Assembly: GCF_047496725.1 (NCBI RefSeq)
Contig: NC_132975.1
Location: 10,547,501 to 10,611,500, forward strand
DNA length: 64,000 nt
Reading direction: 5' to 3'
Source: Anoplolepis gracilipes
Taxonomy: Eukaryota; Arthropoda; Insecta; Hymenoptera; Formicidae
The stretch's first letter is position 1. Each line of letters starts with the position of its first letter. A model generated the notes under the pieces. The model was given only the letters and a program-made list of their open reading frames with translations, did no database searches and was not told the origin of the DNA. The position numbers and the translations under genes are program-made. Shown here piece after piece: positions 13,847 through 26,734 of the stretch.

Positions 13847-15185
13847 AGTACACGTTGCTTCGAGTATACAGTTTCGCAATAAGGGTAAGACTCGCAAGGG
13901 CGATAAGGGGGAAGAGTAACGGAGAGAAAGAGATAAGGAGAGAGAACGTCGGCGACTATGGGAGGAAGGCTAACTGCCGGGCGTGGACTATGCGCGCCAC
14001 GTGTAATTAGCAATGTTCCGGGGTGTAGGGACTCGACTTTAATGGAGCGCGTCGCATTAACTCCGGCATTTGCACGTCAGGCACGAAGATCGAGTGGAGG
14101 ATCCGCGCGCGCGCCTGGATATGCCTCCTTCTTCGACCGACACAAATGGAAGGATCCGAGGGATTCGTTGCCATCATACGAGAAATCGTCGATAATTGCC
14201 GTCGGAGAAGAAAAGATTCATTCTTAAGAAAAGATACCGAAAGAAAGATTGTGCTCTCGATCATTAACGCTATAATAGTCATTGTTGATTGATACGATAA
14301 TTATTAAATTCGTTACATGAACAAACATGTCTAAATTAATTATATAGCTCCTTATTTGTGAATTCACTATTCGGTATTTGCAAAGTTAAATTTTTTTAAT
14401 CATTCTTTTTATTCGCGACTAGAAAATTCGATATTCAAAATTCTAATTTTATTTATTATCTTTGTGAATTCTTCATGAAAATTGATCCCTTAATGAAGAG
14501 AAGTCTGATTTTTAAAGGAAAGATAGAAGAGCAACGGCCGAATATTGAAAATAATATACTTTAGTTCAAGAGCCTGCAAAGTGCAAGACAAGAAAAAATC
14601 ACCAAATTTTTTCATCAATTTCTATTAAAATATTTTTTGCAATTTTAATAACGTATGGATCTCAAAAAATATTATGCAATCCTATTGAGAATCGGTTATG
14701 TTTGATTGTTAATTTGAAATAAAAATTACTTTTTTCCTAACATTTTCTTAATTTTTCATTTTCTTGAAACGCATCCCCTATACTTACATACATTTTACTA
14801 TCCCATATTTGCGGCGTTTTAGCGGAACTTATCCCCTGCGAATAAGAAGCTTTGACTGTATTTAAAATTGTATATACCATATCTCTGCACACGTTTTGCA
14901 TGTGACATACTGGTTTGGAGAACATAAATATTCGGATCATTTTATGAAAGAAAAATGAAGAGCTTCAAAAATTCACATCCGAATCTAAAATAGATGTATA
15001 ATTCATATAGTTAGGGTTACAGCTAGAGATACAGGTAATAATAATCTCGCGGTTTCCAAGCAGAAGTTGAGAAAAAAAATTGAGATTGGAAAATGTGCGC
15101 ACGATTTATAGCGCATTTGATTGTAGCGCTGCGCTGCAAAATCGCGCGCGGTGTAAGAGAGTCGACTTATATTTATCTGGTCTGG

Positions 15186-15214
15186 AAAGAGAAGAGAACG
15201 AAAGAGAAAGAGAA

Positions 15215-15266
<52 letters not shown>

Positions 15267-15268
15267 GG
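15186..15268. repeat. (GA)n-rich tract
   Basis: Imperfect purine-rich sequence passing into a pure AG run at about 15223-15260. The two Glu/Arg-rich open frames across it are translations of the repeat and are not genes. Confidence 0.9.
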
Positions 15269-16276
15269 TTTAAAGCATTCAATTTGCGCAGGTGTGTTGT
15301 TTCTCGCTACTTTCTCAATATTCGACGGGGCACAGTAGGGTGCGGCGCTACCATTTCCTCGTAGCAGTAAACTCAGTTTTATTATTGATAGTCCGGCATT
15401 CGAAATATCGTTCTCCTTTTTCCAGGAAACAGTCCTGGTCGCCTACACAACGAGCGATCTGAGCGCGATGACTCGCTCGCGCATAAGACGACACTGATAC
15501 GCGTCCAAACATATATACATACCCAGCTGCCGTCTTTTTATTTCTCCTCGTCTCTGAATTATTGGCAAGCCAACGTTATTATTCTTGCCATGTATTACTA
15601 GTTTAAATTCCAAGCAGTAATGTTTCGCTCTACCTGTCATAAAATTCACAAATTCAAGGCAACTGCTACATGGAAATGAAAGAGATAAAAGTACAATGTG
15701 TGTGATCGAATATTTATATAATTGTGTGTTTCATAAAATCAAATTTTCATAAAATCTTAGTACCTACGATCGTCCGTAATACAATCGTGATCTCATTTTT
15801 CTACAACGAAAGTCGCCGACATTGTTAGGATGGTTAACAAAGGACGAAACAAAACAAGAAGCGCAATCCTTATAAAGGCAATTAAAAAATATTACGCGAG
15901 ACCCTCGCCTGGAGCTCGCATTACTTCGCGATTCTCCAACCGGTTCTGCGCAAAATAAATATGCTAATTTCAGTCGTAAAATTTCCGACGGCGAAATTCC
16001 GCTGAATTCATTTGCGGACTTTTCCGCAAAGTGTACGTTATTGTACTTCCTCCCTCGCGCAGAGCTGTGTCGCGAAGTGCGATATATTAGAGCTCCTTTG
16101 CACAAAGAGCGAATTATGTTCGCGCTTATATGACGTTTCGAAGACGTACTAGACTGATTGTAATACTCTCGTGGCGAATTATCCATCATTCGGCAAGAAT
16201 ATATCTCGGTTTATAAACTTGATGCATATCGTATATTCAATGAGAATTGGATAATTCATTAGAAGAAGACTTTATA

Positions 16277-16281
<5 letters not shown>

Positions 16282-16320
<39 letters not shown>
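16282..16320. repeat. (TG)n microsatellite
   Basis: An uninterrupted TG run of 39 bases within AT-rich DNA. Confidence 0.95.
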
Positions 16321-16321
<1 letters not shown>

Positions 16322-17189
16322 TGAAAATGTACTCTTCAAAAAATAAATATAAATTTAAATTTGTGTTTAAAAATAGAGAACATAATATTATATACATATA
16401 AATTTTTTCTTTTAATTCGATGGTACTAGTATACTTCAAATTGGGGGAGATTTAAGTTTTTTCTTTTCGTAAATTAAATGTAAAGAGTATTTTGCCGTTT
16501 AACAAAGATTCCTTAAATTATTCTGTATTCAACACGACGCAATCGTGCATCTCGTTTACCGTAAATATGCGTGGAAATTGTAGGAAGCGATTAAGTAGCA
16601 TTCGAGAGACCGAGTTAGCTAACTCTATTAGCATTCAAGGGATATGCTTTGTGGCGTCTTCTAATTTAATAGCATCCGCGCAGTTTGGCTAAAAGCCACG
16701 ACCTTTCGACTGCCGTGCTAGTTATGATAATAGCATGAAAAGGAATTTCAATGCGCACACGTGTCGTATGTATGATTAGTATTCGATATCGATAACCAGG
16801 TGCGACATATCGCGTTATCGGTAGTGATACGTGTTTGCACAGGTGGTGCAATATAATACAATAAATCGTATATTCTACACACAATTGCGTGTTGAAATAG
16901 CAATGTATATATATATAACACGATTATAAATTTTAATAAAATTCAATGTAACGAAATGCGAAAAATCAATGTGAATATACATATATATTCATTTTATGAA
17001 ACTTAATAGTATAAATAAATTTAAATATATATTATAAATTAATTTAATAAATATATTATAAATTAATTTGAAAAGAAGTATCATACATTAGTAAAACTTT
17101 TGAAAAATATCATTATACATTACTGTATTCAAATACCGTGTTTTTTCAAATTTTTCAAATGTTTCGCATTTTTTTTGTCTTAAGAAGTT

Positions 17190-17770
17190 AACACGTTTTT
17201 CTCCGGGCACCTCGTTTCTAGTCGCGCATCTTCAGGGAGATAAGTCCGGAGAGATAAGTCTGGGGAAAAAAGTCACGTTCACGCGGTTTATCCGATTTTC
17301 CGCTCTAAACCGTCAGCGCGCCGATTTCTCGACAAAAGGAAACGCGCGGGGCAAAAAAAACCTGCTTCCGCCAATCGTGTACCGCAACACTTTGAAAGCG
17401 GTGTCGGCTCGTCGCAACGCTATAAACGCTCCTGATCGCTTCGACGCGATCGGCGCGAAAGGCTCGCCGGGTTCGGCAGATATTTTAATGGAAGTTTGAG
17501 AGAACTCGACTTAAGATATTTCGTTCGAGCTGGGCGAGGCCGTTGAAGTGTTCATAATGAGATGTTAATGGAGTAGCCGAGGAAAAAAGGTCTGTCACTC
17601 GTCACGTCACGGTATCGACAGGTCTCTTTCCCCGATCAAGATCCCTTCGGACTTCCTCCTTCATCCCTTTTCTTCTCGATGTTTCTTGGGTTTGATTTCT
17701 TCTTTTTATGCCGAGGAACGACGAGCATTTTCACCTTCTCGCGTATTCTCCGATGAAAAAAAGCGAGGAG
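17190..17770. other. CpG-rich island upstream of the gene
   Basis: A high-CG segment bounded on both sides by AT-rich sequence. No open frame longer than 60 codons was noted in it, so it is not obviously coding; a regulatory element is possible. Confidence 0.25.
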
Positions 17771-18450
17771 CCCATAATCCATTTTGTCTCTACCGCAGAC
17801 TTTGCAAATGAACTTTGCTTAAAAACCCTTTTTGCGAGGACTGGTTAATTGACAAGTAATCTTGCATCGAAGACGAAATCCTGCCCGGCGAACTTACAAC
17901 TCGGGAAGGAAAAAAGGAAGAGCAAGTGAACCAATATTTTTTATCCTAATGAGGATAGATGGTAGCCGCTAAAAGTAGGAAGTCTCCCGTCATTTTTTAG
18001 CAATTATCGGCTCTGTTCGTCCCTTCGGCTATGCTGCGGGACGTTTTATATCCAACGATAATGATCTATGATAAGGCGACACGGAGTAGAGCGAGCAAGT
18101 TGCCAGTGTTCATTAATTCCGTGATTAAGCCTTTCGGAGCGAAATTATTCTCAACATTTGAAAAAAGTCATCTATCAAGTTTATTTTAGCTAAACTTCAG
18201 GGACAACAGGATATTGTATTTAAAACAAATATATATAACTTAAGGAAATCTAAAATGAGGATTTATTAAATTAGATTACAGTCTGTGAGCGTTATAAATT
18301 CGCGATATATATTTATATAGCGTTAAAATAGATTCGAATTAGGATATTGATTTCAAATAAATTAAGGGAATCTCAATCTGACGATAAAATATTTTCTAAA
18401 TAATTCTATGAAAAATAAACGAAGACGCCGTACGTAAATATCGTCGAGGA

Positions 18451-18516
18451 CAAGATATCGATTTACAAGATATTATTATAAGTCAAGATATTGATTTGCA
18501 AGATATTATTATAAGT
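18451..18516. repeat. 33-bp tandem duplication
   Basis: Two adjacent 33-bp copies (18451-18483 and 18484-18516) beginning CAAGATAT and ending TTATAAGT, with two mismatches between them. Confidence 0.9.
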
Positions 18517-21500
18517 CTCTTGTTGGAATAAAGTTCAGAACAAATTCGTTGAATTTGTACGATGGCTGCATCACCGAGACGGACGTGAGAAATAACACAG
18601 ATGGGATACGGGAAAATATTTGATGCGATACAAGTTCGGTAGTTGCGAGTATCTTCAGCGAATATTTGATAACCCCAGGGACGCGCTGTCTAACTTATAA
18701 CCAGGAAATAACACCAACGAGGGAGACGGCAAGTGCCGGTATCACTTTGGATTTTGGCCAACTTTCTGTTTAATATAAATGTCCTCGTCAATCTTGCGCG
18801 AAGGCCGATTGCGCGTAAACAAGAATTAAAGTCAATATAATTTCGACAAGTCTATATTCCAAAGATTAGACACTGCAGATACATGAAAAAAATGTAAAAT
18901 AACATTTAGGAAAAATCTGTTTTATTTCTAATTTATTTCTATTTATATTTCTAATGTATTGAAATATATCGTGCCATTTACTTTTATTTGAGATTCTTCA
19001 AGAATAATTAAAAAATATAGAAATTAATAATAATGCAAAAGATAAAAGAAATGTTAAACGATGTCAATCAAATGAGTACAATATATTTTATTACATACAA
19101 ATTTAAAATCCTGACGATGCAATAAACGAATGTTGTCAATACTAAATAAAGTAGATACGAAAGAATTTTACTCACAAGATCGCGTAACAAGAAATTATAT
19201 TTATCTTTGACACGTTCAATCTATTCGATCTATATCTCAATCTGATCTTTCAAGGCTAGGACTATGCCTCGATTTAATTCAAATAATATTGTTTGTTAAA
19301 GCAATATTCTGGATTCTTATTCCTGTGATGTCGTTGAGCAGTTGTCAGTCCTGCACGCGTCGACGATGACGATACGAGGAAAACGGCTTGTCGATTCAGC
19401 GCGAAGTCGTTTCATCTTGACAAACTCGTAAAAGCGAGGCCCAGAGCCGTAAACCCGTTTTGGAAAAGGTCGACGGAGTCACTGAATATTCACGAATTCA
19501 CCGACTTATCTATCTGTACACCGAGGTGCTGGCTCGCATGTGCGCGCGTGTCTTACATATTCTGTATCTACGTAAGTAACCTTTATCGACGCTTCTCTCG
19601 CGAACGGAACTCAACTTTGTCAAAGCACTTGGGAGTCGTCTGAGAGAAATAGCGTATCATTTAATCATTTTCTCATTCTTTTATTTTCGCTGGTTTTCGT
19701 ATCGTGTCTTTCCGTCGACATCCGGTTTTTCTCTAAAATTGTTTAATATATTTTGCCATTTTCTAACACTAAGGAAATAATTCTTCGAACAATGTACGTA
19801 TAATGATGATATTAATGTGTAAAAAATGAAAAAGGCATTTTTTAAAATAATTATTACATAGGGAAATATTAAAGACGTCTACTCCAAGAGAAAAAAAAAT
19901 TGCTTTGTTTTTATAAACTTGGAAATCAATATTCTCTGAAATTTAATAATTTTTTTTTTGTATTTTAATTTTTGTTGTACAATGAATAATTGAAACAGAA
20001 TATTTTTAATTTATAAACCGAGAGATGCATAACGTATTAAAAAACCCTGTGTATTAAAAAAACCTCTTTTAAATTAAAGATTAAAATTTTTTAAATTTAT
20101 TAGAGAAATAAAAGAGTTTTCCTTTACATAAAAATTTTATAAAAGCACTGTTGTTAAAAAAATTAACTGATTATCTCAAAATCCCATGCTAAAATAAAGA
20201 TGTCAAATAATATCTCACGAGCTTCTTCTTAAAACATTTTATACAGATAAGAAAATTATGTTTAACACGTAGTAAAATTTATAATTAGAATTTCTCGCAA
20301 GTAGCGATCTGCATATATCAGTACGCTCGTCATTCATGCGCATCAAGATGGTGCGTCCGACATTTATTCAAGGAACTGTTTTTCATCCTCTCTCGGACTC
20401 CGAGCCTATCTATCTCACATCCATTATCACACTCCCGCCCGGGGCCCGCCAATTAATCACGAAAAGGAAATAAGATTTACCAACAGTCGTAGCTGAAAAA
20501 TAATTATCTCGGCCGCATTATCTCTCACGCCAACTTTATCACAAACCATCCATTGCTTATCCTGTAATCTATGCACGTAACATCCTTGCGTACGCGCCGT
20601 TTATCGGCACGATATCCTTCTCCTTTAACCCCTTAATAATACACATTTTACATTTACGATTACAAAAAGACAGAATTAGACAGCAAAATTGATAAGATCA
20701 TTTTATCTGTTGTAAGATAATATATTTAATTATAGATTTATAATTCTCAAGATTTACTTTATTTCTTACGGAAATTTTTCGCGAGACAATAAACATGTGT
20801 AAACTTACTTATTGTAAGACTGTGATAAATATTGTATATTTCTCTATCGACTATCCGCGGAAGCGGCAACAGTTGGGATTATTCTGTTTTGCTGTCTGAT
20901 CGCAAACGAGGCAGGCAGGTTACAGGCCAGGATCGTCGAGAGATAACGCGCGAATGCAAATTAACGTTAACCCCATCGGACACTTTTTGTACTTATGTAC
21001 AAGAGAGTCTAGTGACTCGTCGCCCCGTGGTCGCTACTGTCGACGCTGGTATAGATCACATCGCCAATAACGAACCACGACAATGCTCTAGCTTCGTGTG
21101 TCGCATTTTACCTCGCCGTCTCGTCTCGATATGTCGACGACGAAGAGCCATGGTCCTTTCTCCGTATTCTGTTTGCTTTAAACTTGCGAGCGTCGATAAT
21201 CGAGTTGCGCGTTCATTCATTGTGTTAACGTATGTATTATTCTTCGCGCGCTGATGAAACGGAAACAAACGGACGACGGGATGAATGTTTTAGTTCAATT
21301 AATACGTGGCATTAAATGAGTGATGATCGACGGAAGTAGACGGTTGTGAAACACGCGGAAAGTACGGTGAGATATTCATACGCGGAGAAATGTAATTAAT
21401 AACACATTCATCGATAAAAAAACAAAGGTTCTATATATCCCTTATTCTATAATAGGAGTACTTTGCGATAGTTTGTTTTTTTACATGGACTGAATAGAAT

Positions 21501-21782
21501 TCTTGAAAAATTGGAATAAATATCATATCATATAAAGTATATCGTTTAGTCTAAGATTTAATTATAAAGATTGTAAAATTATATTTTAATCATATTAAAC
21601 TTCCATGTATATATTGTATATATTTTCAAATTAAGAATATCAAGACTTGATTTTACTTATGACACTTATATGGGCAATGCTCTGATTATTTCATAGCGAT
21701 CGCAGACCGGATATGCGAGCAAAACTGAATGATATTATAGGCGTTTTATCGTCGCTTAACGATCGTGTAAATCATATCACAT

Positions 21783-22082
21783 TAGAGGCGTCGACTTGGG
21801 AAAAATATTGGGGGGGGGGGAGCAAGAGGCAAACATCTTAAATGATTACTTTTTTATATAATCTTTATAGTACTTAGCAGGACAAAAATTAAAAAAATGT
21901 ACATTATGATAGAGAAAGTTGCGTGTAAACAAAGATCAGTTTTTATTGCCATAATTAGAAATTATTTTAATTATTATTTATTAAACAATTGAAAGAAAAG
22001 TCAAAATTATTGGGAGGGCACTGCCCCCTTAATAAAATTATTGAGGGGAGGAAGTGCTCTGTCCCTCCGAAGTCGGCTCTTA
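21783..22082. mobile_element. Possible TA-flanked MITE
   Basis: A segment of about 300 bp opens with TA-GAGGCGTCGACTTGGG and closes with a near-complement (complementary strand reads TA-AGAGCCGACTTCGG), suggesting imperfect terminal inverted repeats with a TA target duplication. It contains an 11-base G run at 21810-21820 and GGGCACTGCCCCC near the right end. It has no coding capacity. The repeats are short and imperfect, so the call is tentative. Confidence 0.4.
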
Positions 22083-23040
22083 TAATGTGTATAATGAACG
22101 GAAGTAAATTTTGAATCGCGAACCGTACGTGCGTATTAAGCGGAACTTATGTGGTATTTATAAAATCGACCACAAGCTCCATAACATCGCTATATTATCC
22201 GCGGTGCGCATAAGTCATAAAATAATAGACGGCAGACACGCGTGATTAATTTCTCCCACGACGACAGAAAGCGTCTAAAGCTGAAATGCATTTAGGAGCA
22301 ATTTATCGCCGAATATATACGTGACACGTACTTACATAAACGTGACAAACGTGCTATTTGCATTCCACCCGCATTCGTTCCCGTAAATTCTACCGGCGCT
22401 CGTGATAATTTATAAATTCGCAGAAATAACTTATTTTAACTGACAGCGCGCTCGTCAAAATTGTAACAGCCATGTAATTAAATTTATCACGACGTTTATT
22501 ACTTTGTAAATGTAGGTTCATATAAATACAATAGTACCGCAATAAAAAAATATGGTTTCCAGAAGGATATTTATCTAAACTTTATTTAACATAAAAGTAT
22601 ATTTTTAAAAAGAAAAAAAGCTCCTTGGTATTGATACTTTGCACAAAAATAATTATATGTTGATTCATATATTGCAAAATTAGATCAGTTAAAACAAGTT
22701 ACAAATCATTGCTTTAATATTCTTCTCGGCAATATGTTAACTCTAAAAAAAATAAGACTGTTGATAAATAAATGTTTGAGAAATAAAACGTTTTGATTGT
22801 ACCAACTGTGTGATAACCGTAATAATATGAATATTTATTTCTGAAACAAAGAAACGCACCGATGCAATTGCGTCGATAATTAATCGCGCAGTAACCGTAA
22901 ACGCAGTGTCCAAAATGTCAAAGTCATTTCTTATGTAGAGCGCGAAATTAACGGTGCTCTACTCTTAACAAAGTTAGTCGAGATACGATCGATGAATGTC
23001 ACCAAGCGAAATGATACGCTCGACCGAAGAACGCGAACAC

Positions 23041-23065
23041 GACGCGACGCGACGCGACGCGACGA
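23041..23065. repeat. 5-bp tandem repeat (GACGC)n
   Basis: Nearly five copies of GACGC in the CpG-rich segment just upstream of the leader exon. Confidence 0.85.
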
Positions 23066-23204
23066 CATTGGTGATAGATCTCGAGATGCAAAGCTGTAAC
23101 ATGCCGGCGAGACCGAAAGTTCGGTCGCTGGAAACGAACGATAAAGCGGCGAGCAACAACGACGGACCGATGGGTAAATGATCGAACTAACGCTATTGTT
23201 TCAG

Positions 23205-23342
23205 GCATGCTATGCGTCAGAGCACCGGAAACGGAGGTCCGCGTAGAAGATGACGGGGTTAAGTAGATAAAGGGAGCGGAGCCTGGTTGCCATCGACGGC
23301 GGACGATTCTCTCGGCTCCTCTCTTTCTCATCGCAGTGCACA
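23205..23342 (+). promoter_or_regulatory. Probable 5'UTR part of the leader exon, with two candidate splice acceptors
   Basis: Upstream of the start codon there are two acceptor-like sites. The first has a CTAAC branch-point-like motif at 23187-23191 followed by a T-rich run and CAG ending at 23204, so an exon would begin at 23205. The branch point is rather close to the AG. The second has a pyrimidine-rich run at about 23315-23334 and CAG ending at 23336, which leaves only six untranslated bases before the ATG at 23343. If either is used, this is an internal exon and the promoter with an untranslated first exon lies further upstream, within or before this window. Alternatively transcription may start here, since the CAGTGC at 23334 resembles a weak arthropod initiator. 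The choice between these is inference and needs transcript data. Confidence 0.45.
23207..23270 (+). promoter_or_regulatory. Cluster of three short upstream ORFs
   Basis: Three overlapping small ORFs lie between the first candidate acceptor and the main start codon: 23207-23266 (20 codons including stop), 23212-23253 (14 codons) and 23250-23270 (7 codons). The last is in the same frame as the main ATG but is closed by TAA. If the longer 5'UTR is used, scanning ribosomes would meet these first. If the acceptor at 23336 is used, all three are removed. Short uORFs also occur by chance, so function is inferred. Confidence 0.35.
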
Positions 23343-23394
23343 ATGCTCTGCCATCGCGCCCTTGTCGTTCTCTTCGCTGTCAACGTGCCAATCG
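23343..23394 (+). CDS. DIP/lachesin-like IgSF protein, leader (signal peptide) exon
   Basis: The ATG at 23343 has A at -3 (CACAATG) and opens 17 codons, MLCHRALVVLFAVNVPI. One further base (G at 23394) then precedes a strong GTGAGT donor, so the exon ends in phase 1. The peptide has one basic residue near the start (Arg5) followed by a hydrophobic run, as expected of a signal peptide. Joined to the Ig exon at 58891, the split codon becomes GTG (Val), giving ...VPI-V-TGLEPDF.... This completes the hydrophobic region and places a plausible cleavage site near Val-Thr-Gly, just before the mature N-terminus. The start was chosen because it is the only ATG in this frame that leads into the donor, and because donor phase and acceptor phase match. 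In DIP and lachesin genes a signal-peptide exon far upstream of the Ig1 exon is usual. The pairing of these two exons is inferred from phase, leader character and order; there is no transcript evidence here. Confidence 0.8.
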
Positions 23395-23729
23395 GTGAGT
23401 GACTTCAACTTTTTTCCCGAAGAAGAACTTCTCTCTCGAAACGGTCCGATGGAATTTTCGCGAAAACTGTGTGACGCGAGTGAAATCTAGAATTTCTCTC
23501 CGAGAAATGTACGAGACACGCTATTCACATTTCGAACTACGTATTGTGCATATAAAACTCGCAAGGGAAGTAAATAATGTTCAATGTGTGATGGATATTT
23601 TATAGATATAATACTCGGCAAAGTTAACTTTCAAGTTTTTAGTTCAACTTGAAACAGTATCTTAAAACATTTTGAATTGTATCAAAACACGTTATTTTTA
23701 GTAAATTATTCATTATATACAAAAATAGT

Positions 23730-23752
23730 TTATATATATATATATATATATG
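23730..23752. repeat. (TA)n microsatellite
   Basis: A TA run shortly after the leader exon, inside intron 1. Confidence 0.9.
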
Positions 23753-25188
23753 TCAGAAAATATTGTTCCATGTCTTATCTTAAAACAATTTCTCAAGATG
23801 CATTTATAACCGAACAGTCAATAACACTAACAATAAGAAAATCGAGATACACATGTACAGTTTGAGCAGCAACCATCTGTCACATATATCATTCCTGGTC
23901 CATTACATCGAGCTACGCTTATTGCGATTGACGCGAGAGTCGATACATTGTGAAAGGTGTCCAATGCGAAATCTGTTGTGCCCGACAACGAGCAATAACG
24001 CAGATGCAACGGGGGCACAATGCCAGCGATGTGTTATATCCGCAGTCCGGAAAATAAATAAAGTGTGGCTCGAGTATACCACTTTGCTCTGGGAAACGCA
24101 ATGCTATCCACCGTCGAGCTGTCAGATTCTTGCCCGAATGTTTATCCAATAGCAGTAAATAGAGGAGAAGCGATCGCACTTTTTTGCAAATATTTCATCC
24201 CGTACTGCGTTACGAGATTTATTGCGATATCGAATTATTCTATCTTAGTTATTATTCTATCTTATACGATGTCTGAATACGAATTGTCAAACATTTGTCA
24301 AAATTTATTAACAACTTTCTTCTTTTCTACATAAATAAGTTTTTAAACAAATAATGAACGATAAAATAATCAAAAAAACATGATGTTTCACTCGTCGTCA
24401 AATTATACATATATGGCAATGCAAACTGCGCATTTGTACATTCAGTTATATTAATAATATTTTATATTATTTCAATAATGATTGAATTTCAATAATGATT
24501 ATTTATCAAATAATTTCAATAATGATTGAATCAATTAAATGTTATTAAATTTTATTAGAGTAGTTTAAATATATTATCACTCTCTCAAGTTGCTGCAACA
24601 ATTAAGAGAAAGGTTAACAGCAAATAAACTCGTGTTTCTATTAATGGTTTTTACATGTCTATATATAAATAGTTAAATATGTTCCATCTAATTGCCTGAT
24701 CTTAAATAAATATCCCGAGTACTTCTACCTGTTAAAAAATCGTGATAAAAGCTTAAATAGCTTGTGTACCGTTGCGTAATTGCTCTTTCCTTTTTCTGTG
24801 ATTGATGTACCGATTAACTGCTCGAACAATCGCCTCAATGCTATAAATTCGATTTAACTTCAGCCGTACTCGATCTTGACATAATTCTACCAATAGAGAG
24901 TAGAAGAGTACTAGGTATAGCTATCGATTATCCATCGACGATTGCATTAATAATAAATTGAAATGATATAATTTGCTCGCGTTGAAATAATTCCAAAATG
25001 TTGCACAAGGAAGAATTATATATAATTATTTTTTGAGCAAATAAATATGCCATGCTCTTAAATATCAAATTAATTTTTATATTTATCTAATAATGAGTAA
25101 TATAGAGTAATATTAATGGAATTCTCTTTCATTTAAAAATTATACGATTTTTCTAAAAGAACGCGTATATATTTTTACACGAAACAGA

Positions 25189-25440
25189 AATATTTCTCTC
25201 AATCTATTTACTATTTAACAGTTTAATTATTAGATAATTATTAGATAATTATTAGATATCAATCTAATATTTCTCTCAATCTATCTACTATTTAACAATA
25301 TAATTATTAGATAATTATTAGATATCAATCTAATATTTCTCTCAATCTATCTACTATTTAACAATATAATTATTAGATAATTATTAGATATCAATCTAAT
25401 ATTTCTCTCTATCTACTAATTAACAATTTAATTATATTTT
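25189..25440. repeat. 66-bp minisatellite, almost four copies
   Basis: Units start at about 25189 (with an extra internal 10-bp TTATTAGATA-type step), 25266, 25332 and 25398, each beginning AATATTTCTCTC or close to it and ending ATATCAATCT. The second and third copies are almost identical, showing recent duplication. The last copy is shortened and diverged. Confidence 0.9.
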
Positions 25441-26309
25441 ATAATTAGATAAACTCTACGAAAATGACGACTGCTTGTTGTTTCTTGATTGACTAACTTC
25501 TATTTATATTTATCTTCTGTCTTTGATGCATTTCGCGTGAAGTAGCTAAAAGCGACCCGTAAATCATTCGAAAGCGCGCGCGCAGATACAAAATACTCAA
25601 GTCTGAATTTATTTGAAATTAGCATGAGTTAGTCGCGAAATAATGAACGAACGTTCGTCGTGAAGTCCGAACTGCACGAACGGCAACATCTGGCACCAAG
25701 AGAGAGAATATCGTGATACTAAATATACGTATATTATACGAACGCGCGCGGTATATCTCGAATATGCTGCCAGCACCCAAAGTGCGTCAGAAACGCTGGC
25801 GGGCCTGGTCCCTGTCTCTGATGTTTATTGGTACTGGGAGCATCCACCACACGTACTAAAATTAATGATAGCTTGTTTAGATTATAGTCCACGGTAGTTG
25901 GTCCCTCCGGTAATCCACCATTGCAATCTGACTACATCACTTAACCCTTGTACGACTAGATCTTGAGTTATAAGATGAACCATAGAATAATTCGATCATT
26001 AAAAATATAAAGTTTCAATACGGGGACACATCTTAAATCCACATTATTGTGTAAAAATTACACTTAATTAAACTTAATTATCATATGTGTGTGTTAGAAT
26101 TAAATAAGAGTAAAAAAATATTAGAGTAAGTAGTTTAAATGCGAATATAATCAGACCCTAAATATTTTATAATTCTTTCTGCGGCATGCTAGAGATTAAA
26201 GCAACGCAGATCATTTATCCCGTGCGCCAATATTGATATTATATATTACCATTATCGCTATAGGTAATAAGGATTTAACGACAGCATGAAAAAAAATCGA
26301 GTGAGTAGA

Positions 26310-26620
26310 TTCACGTTGATCCGGAGATAGGATTGCGCAATTTGCAATCGACGGAATATACGTTCTATAATCCGTCCTGTGCAACGCCGACGACGTCCGA
26401 TGCAGATGCAGCGGAGGATCGGTGCCAAATACGTTATACGGGCCACGGGAAATGGGCACGTAGATCCCAGATATGGCGGGTCCTCCAACGTGGATCGTCC
26501 CGGTCTGGTCAACTTCTGGCCCTGATGTTTATTCGGCGCGAGTGGAAGCGCCGACTGCGCTTGTCGTTCGAATTAATTTACCGCTTGCGGGCCTCCGGTC
26601 TCTTCACACAGATATAGATA
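26310..26620. other. GC-richer intronic block, unassigned
   Basis: This block shares short similarities with sequence near 24,000-24,150 and near 25,790-25,850, including ATGTTTATT after a CTG/CCTG context. It may be an old dispersed repeat. Frames of 82-94 codons occur on both strands and are not called as genes. Confidence 0.3.
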
Positions 26621-26625
26621 GAGAC

Positions 26626-26627
<2 letters not shown>

Positions 26628-26659
<32 letters not shown>

Positions 26660-26698
26660 GTATATATGATATTTATATATATGTATATATATAGATAA

Positions 26699-26729
<31 letters not shown>
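26628..26729. repeat. Compound (TA)n / (GA)n microsatellite
   Basis: A TA run at 26628-26657, an imperfect TA-rich spacer, then a GA run at 26703-26729. Confidence 0.9.

Positions 26730-26734
<5 letters not shown>

Larger units (their letters stand above)
1..23204. other. Upstream region: no supported coding sequence
   Basis: Open frames here are short (at most about 156 codons), overlap on both strands and show no recognisable domain or splice-consistent structure. The sequence alternates AT-rich blocks with CpG-rich patches. Islands, inverted repeats and microsatellites are listed individually. The region is either a 5' intron of the DIP/lachesin-like gene (if an untranslated exon lies further upstream) or intergenic DNA. 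Confidence 0.6.
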
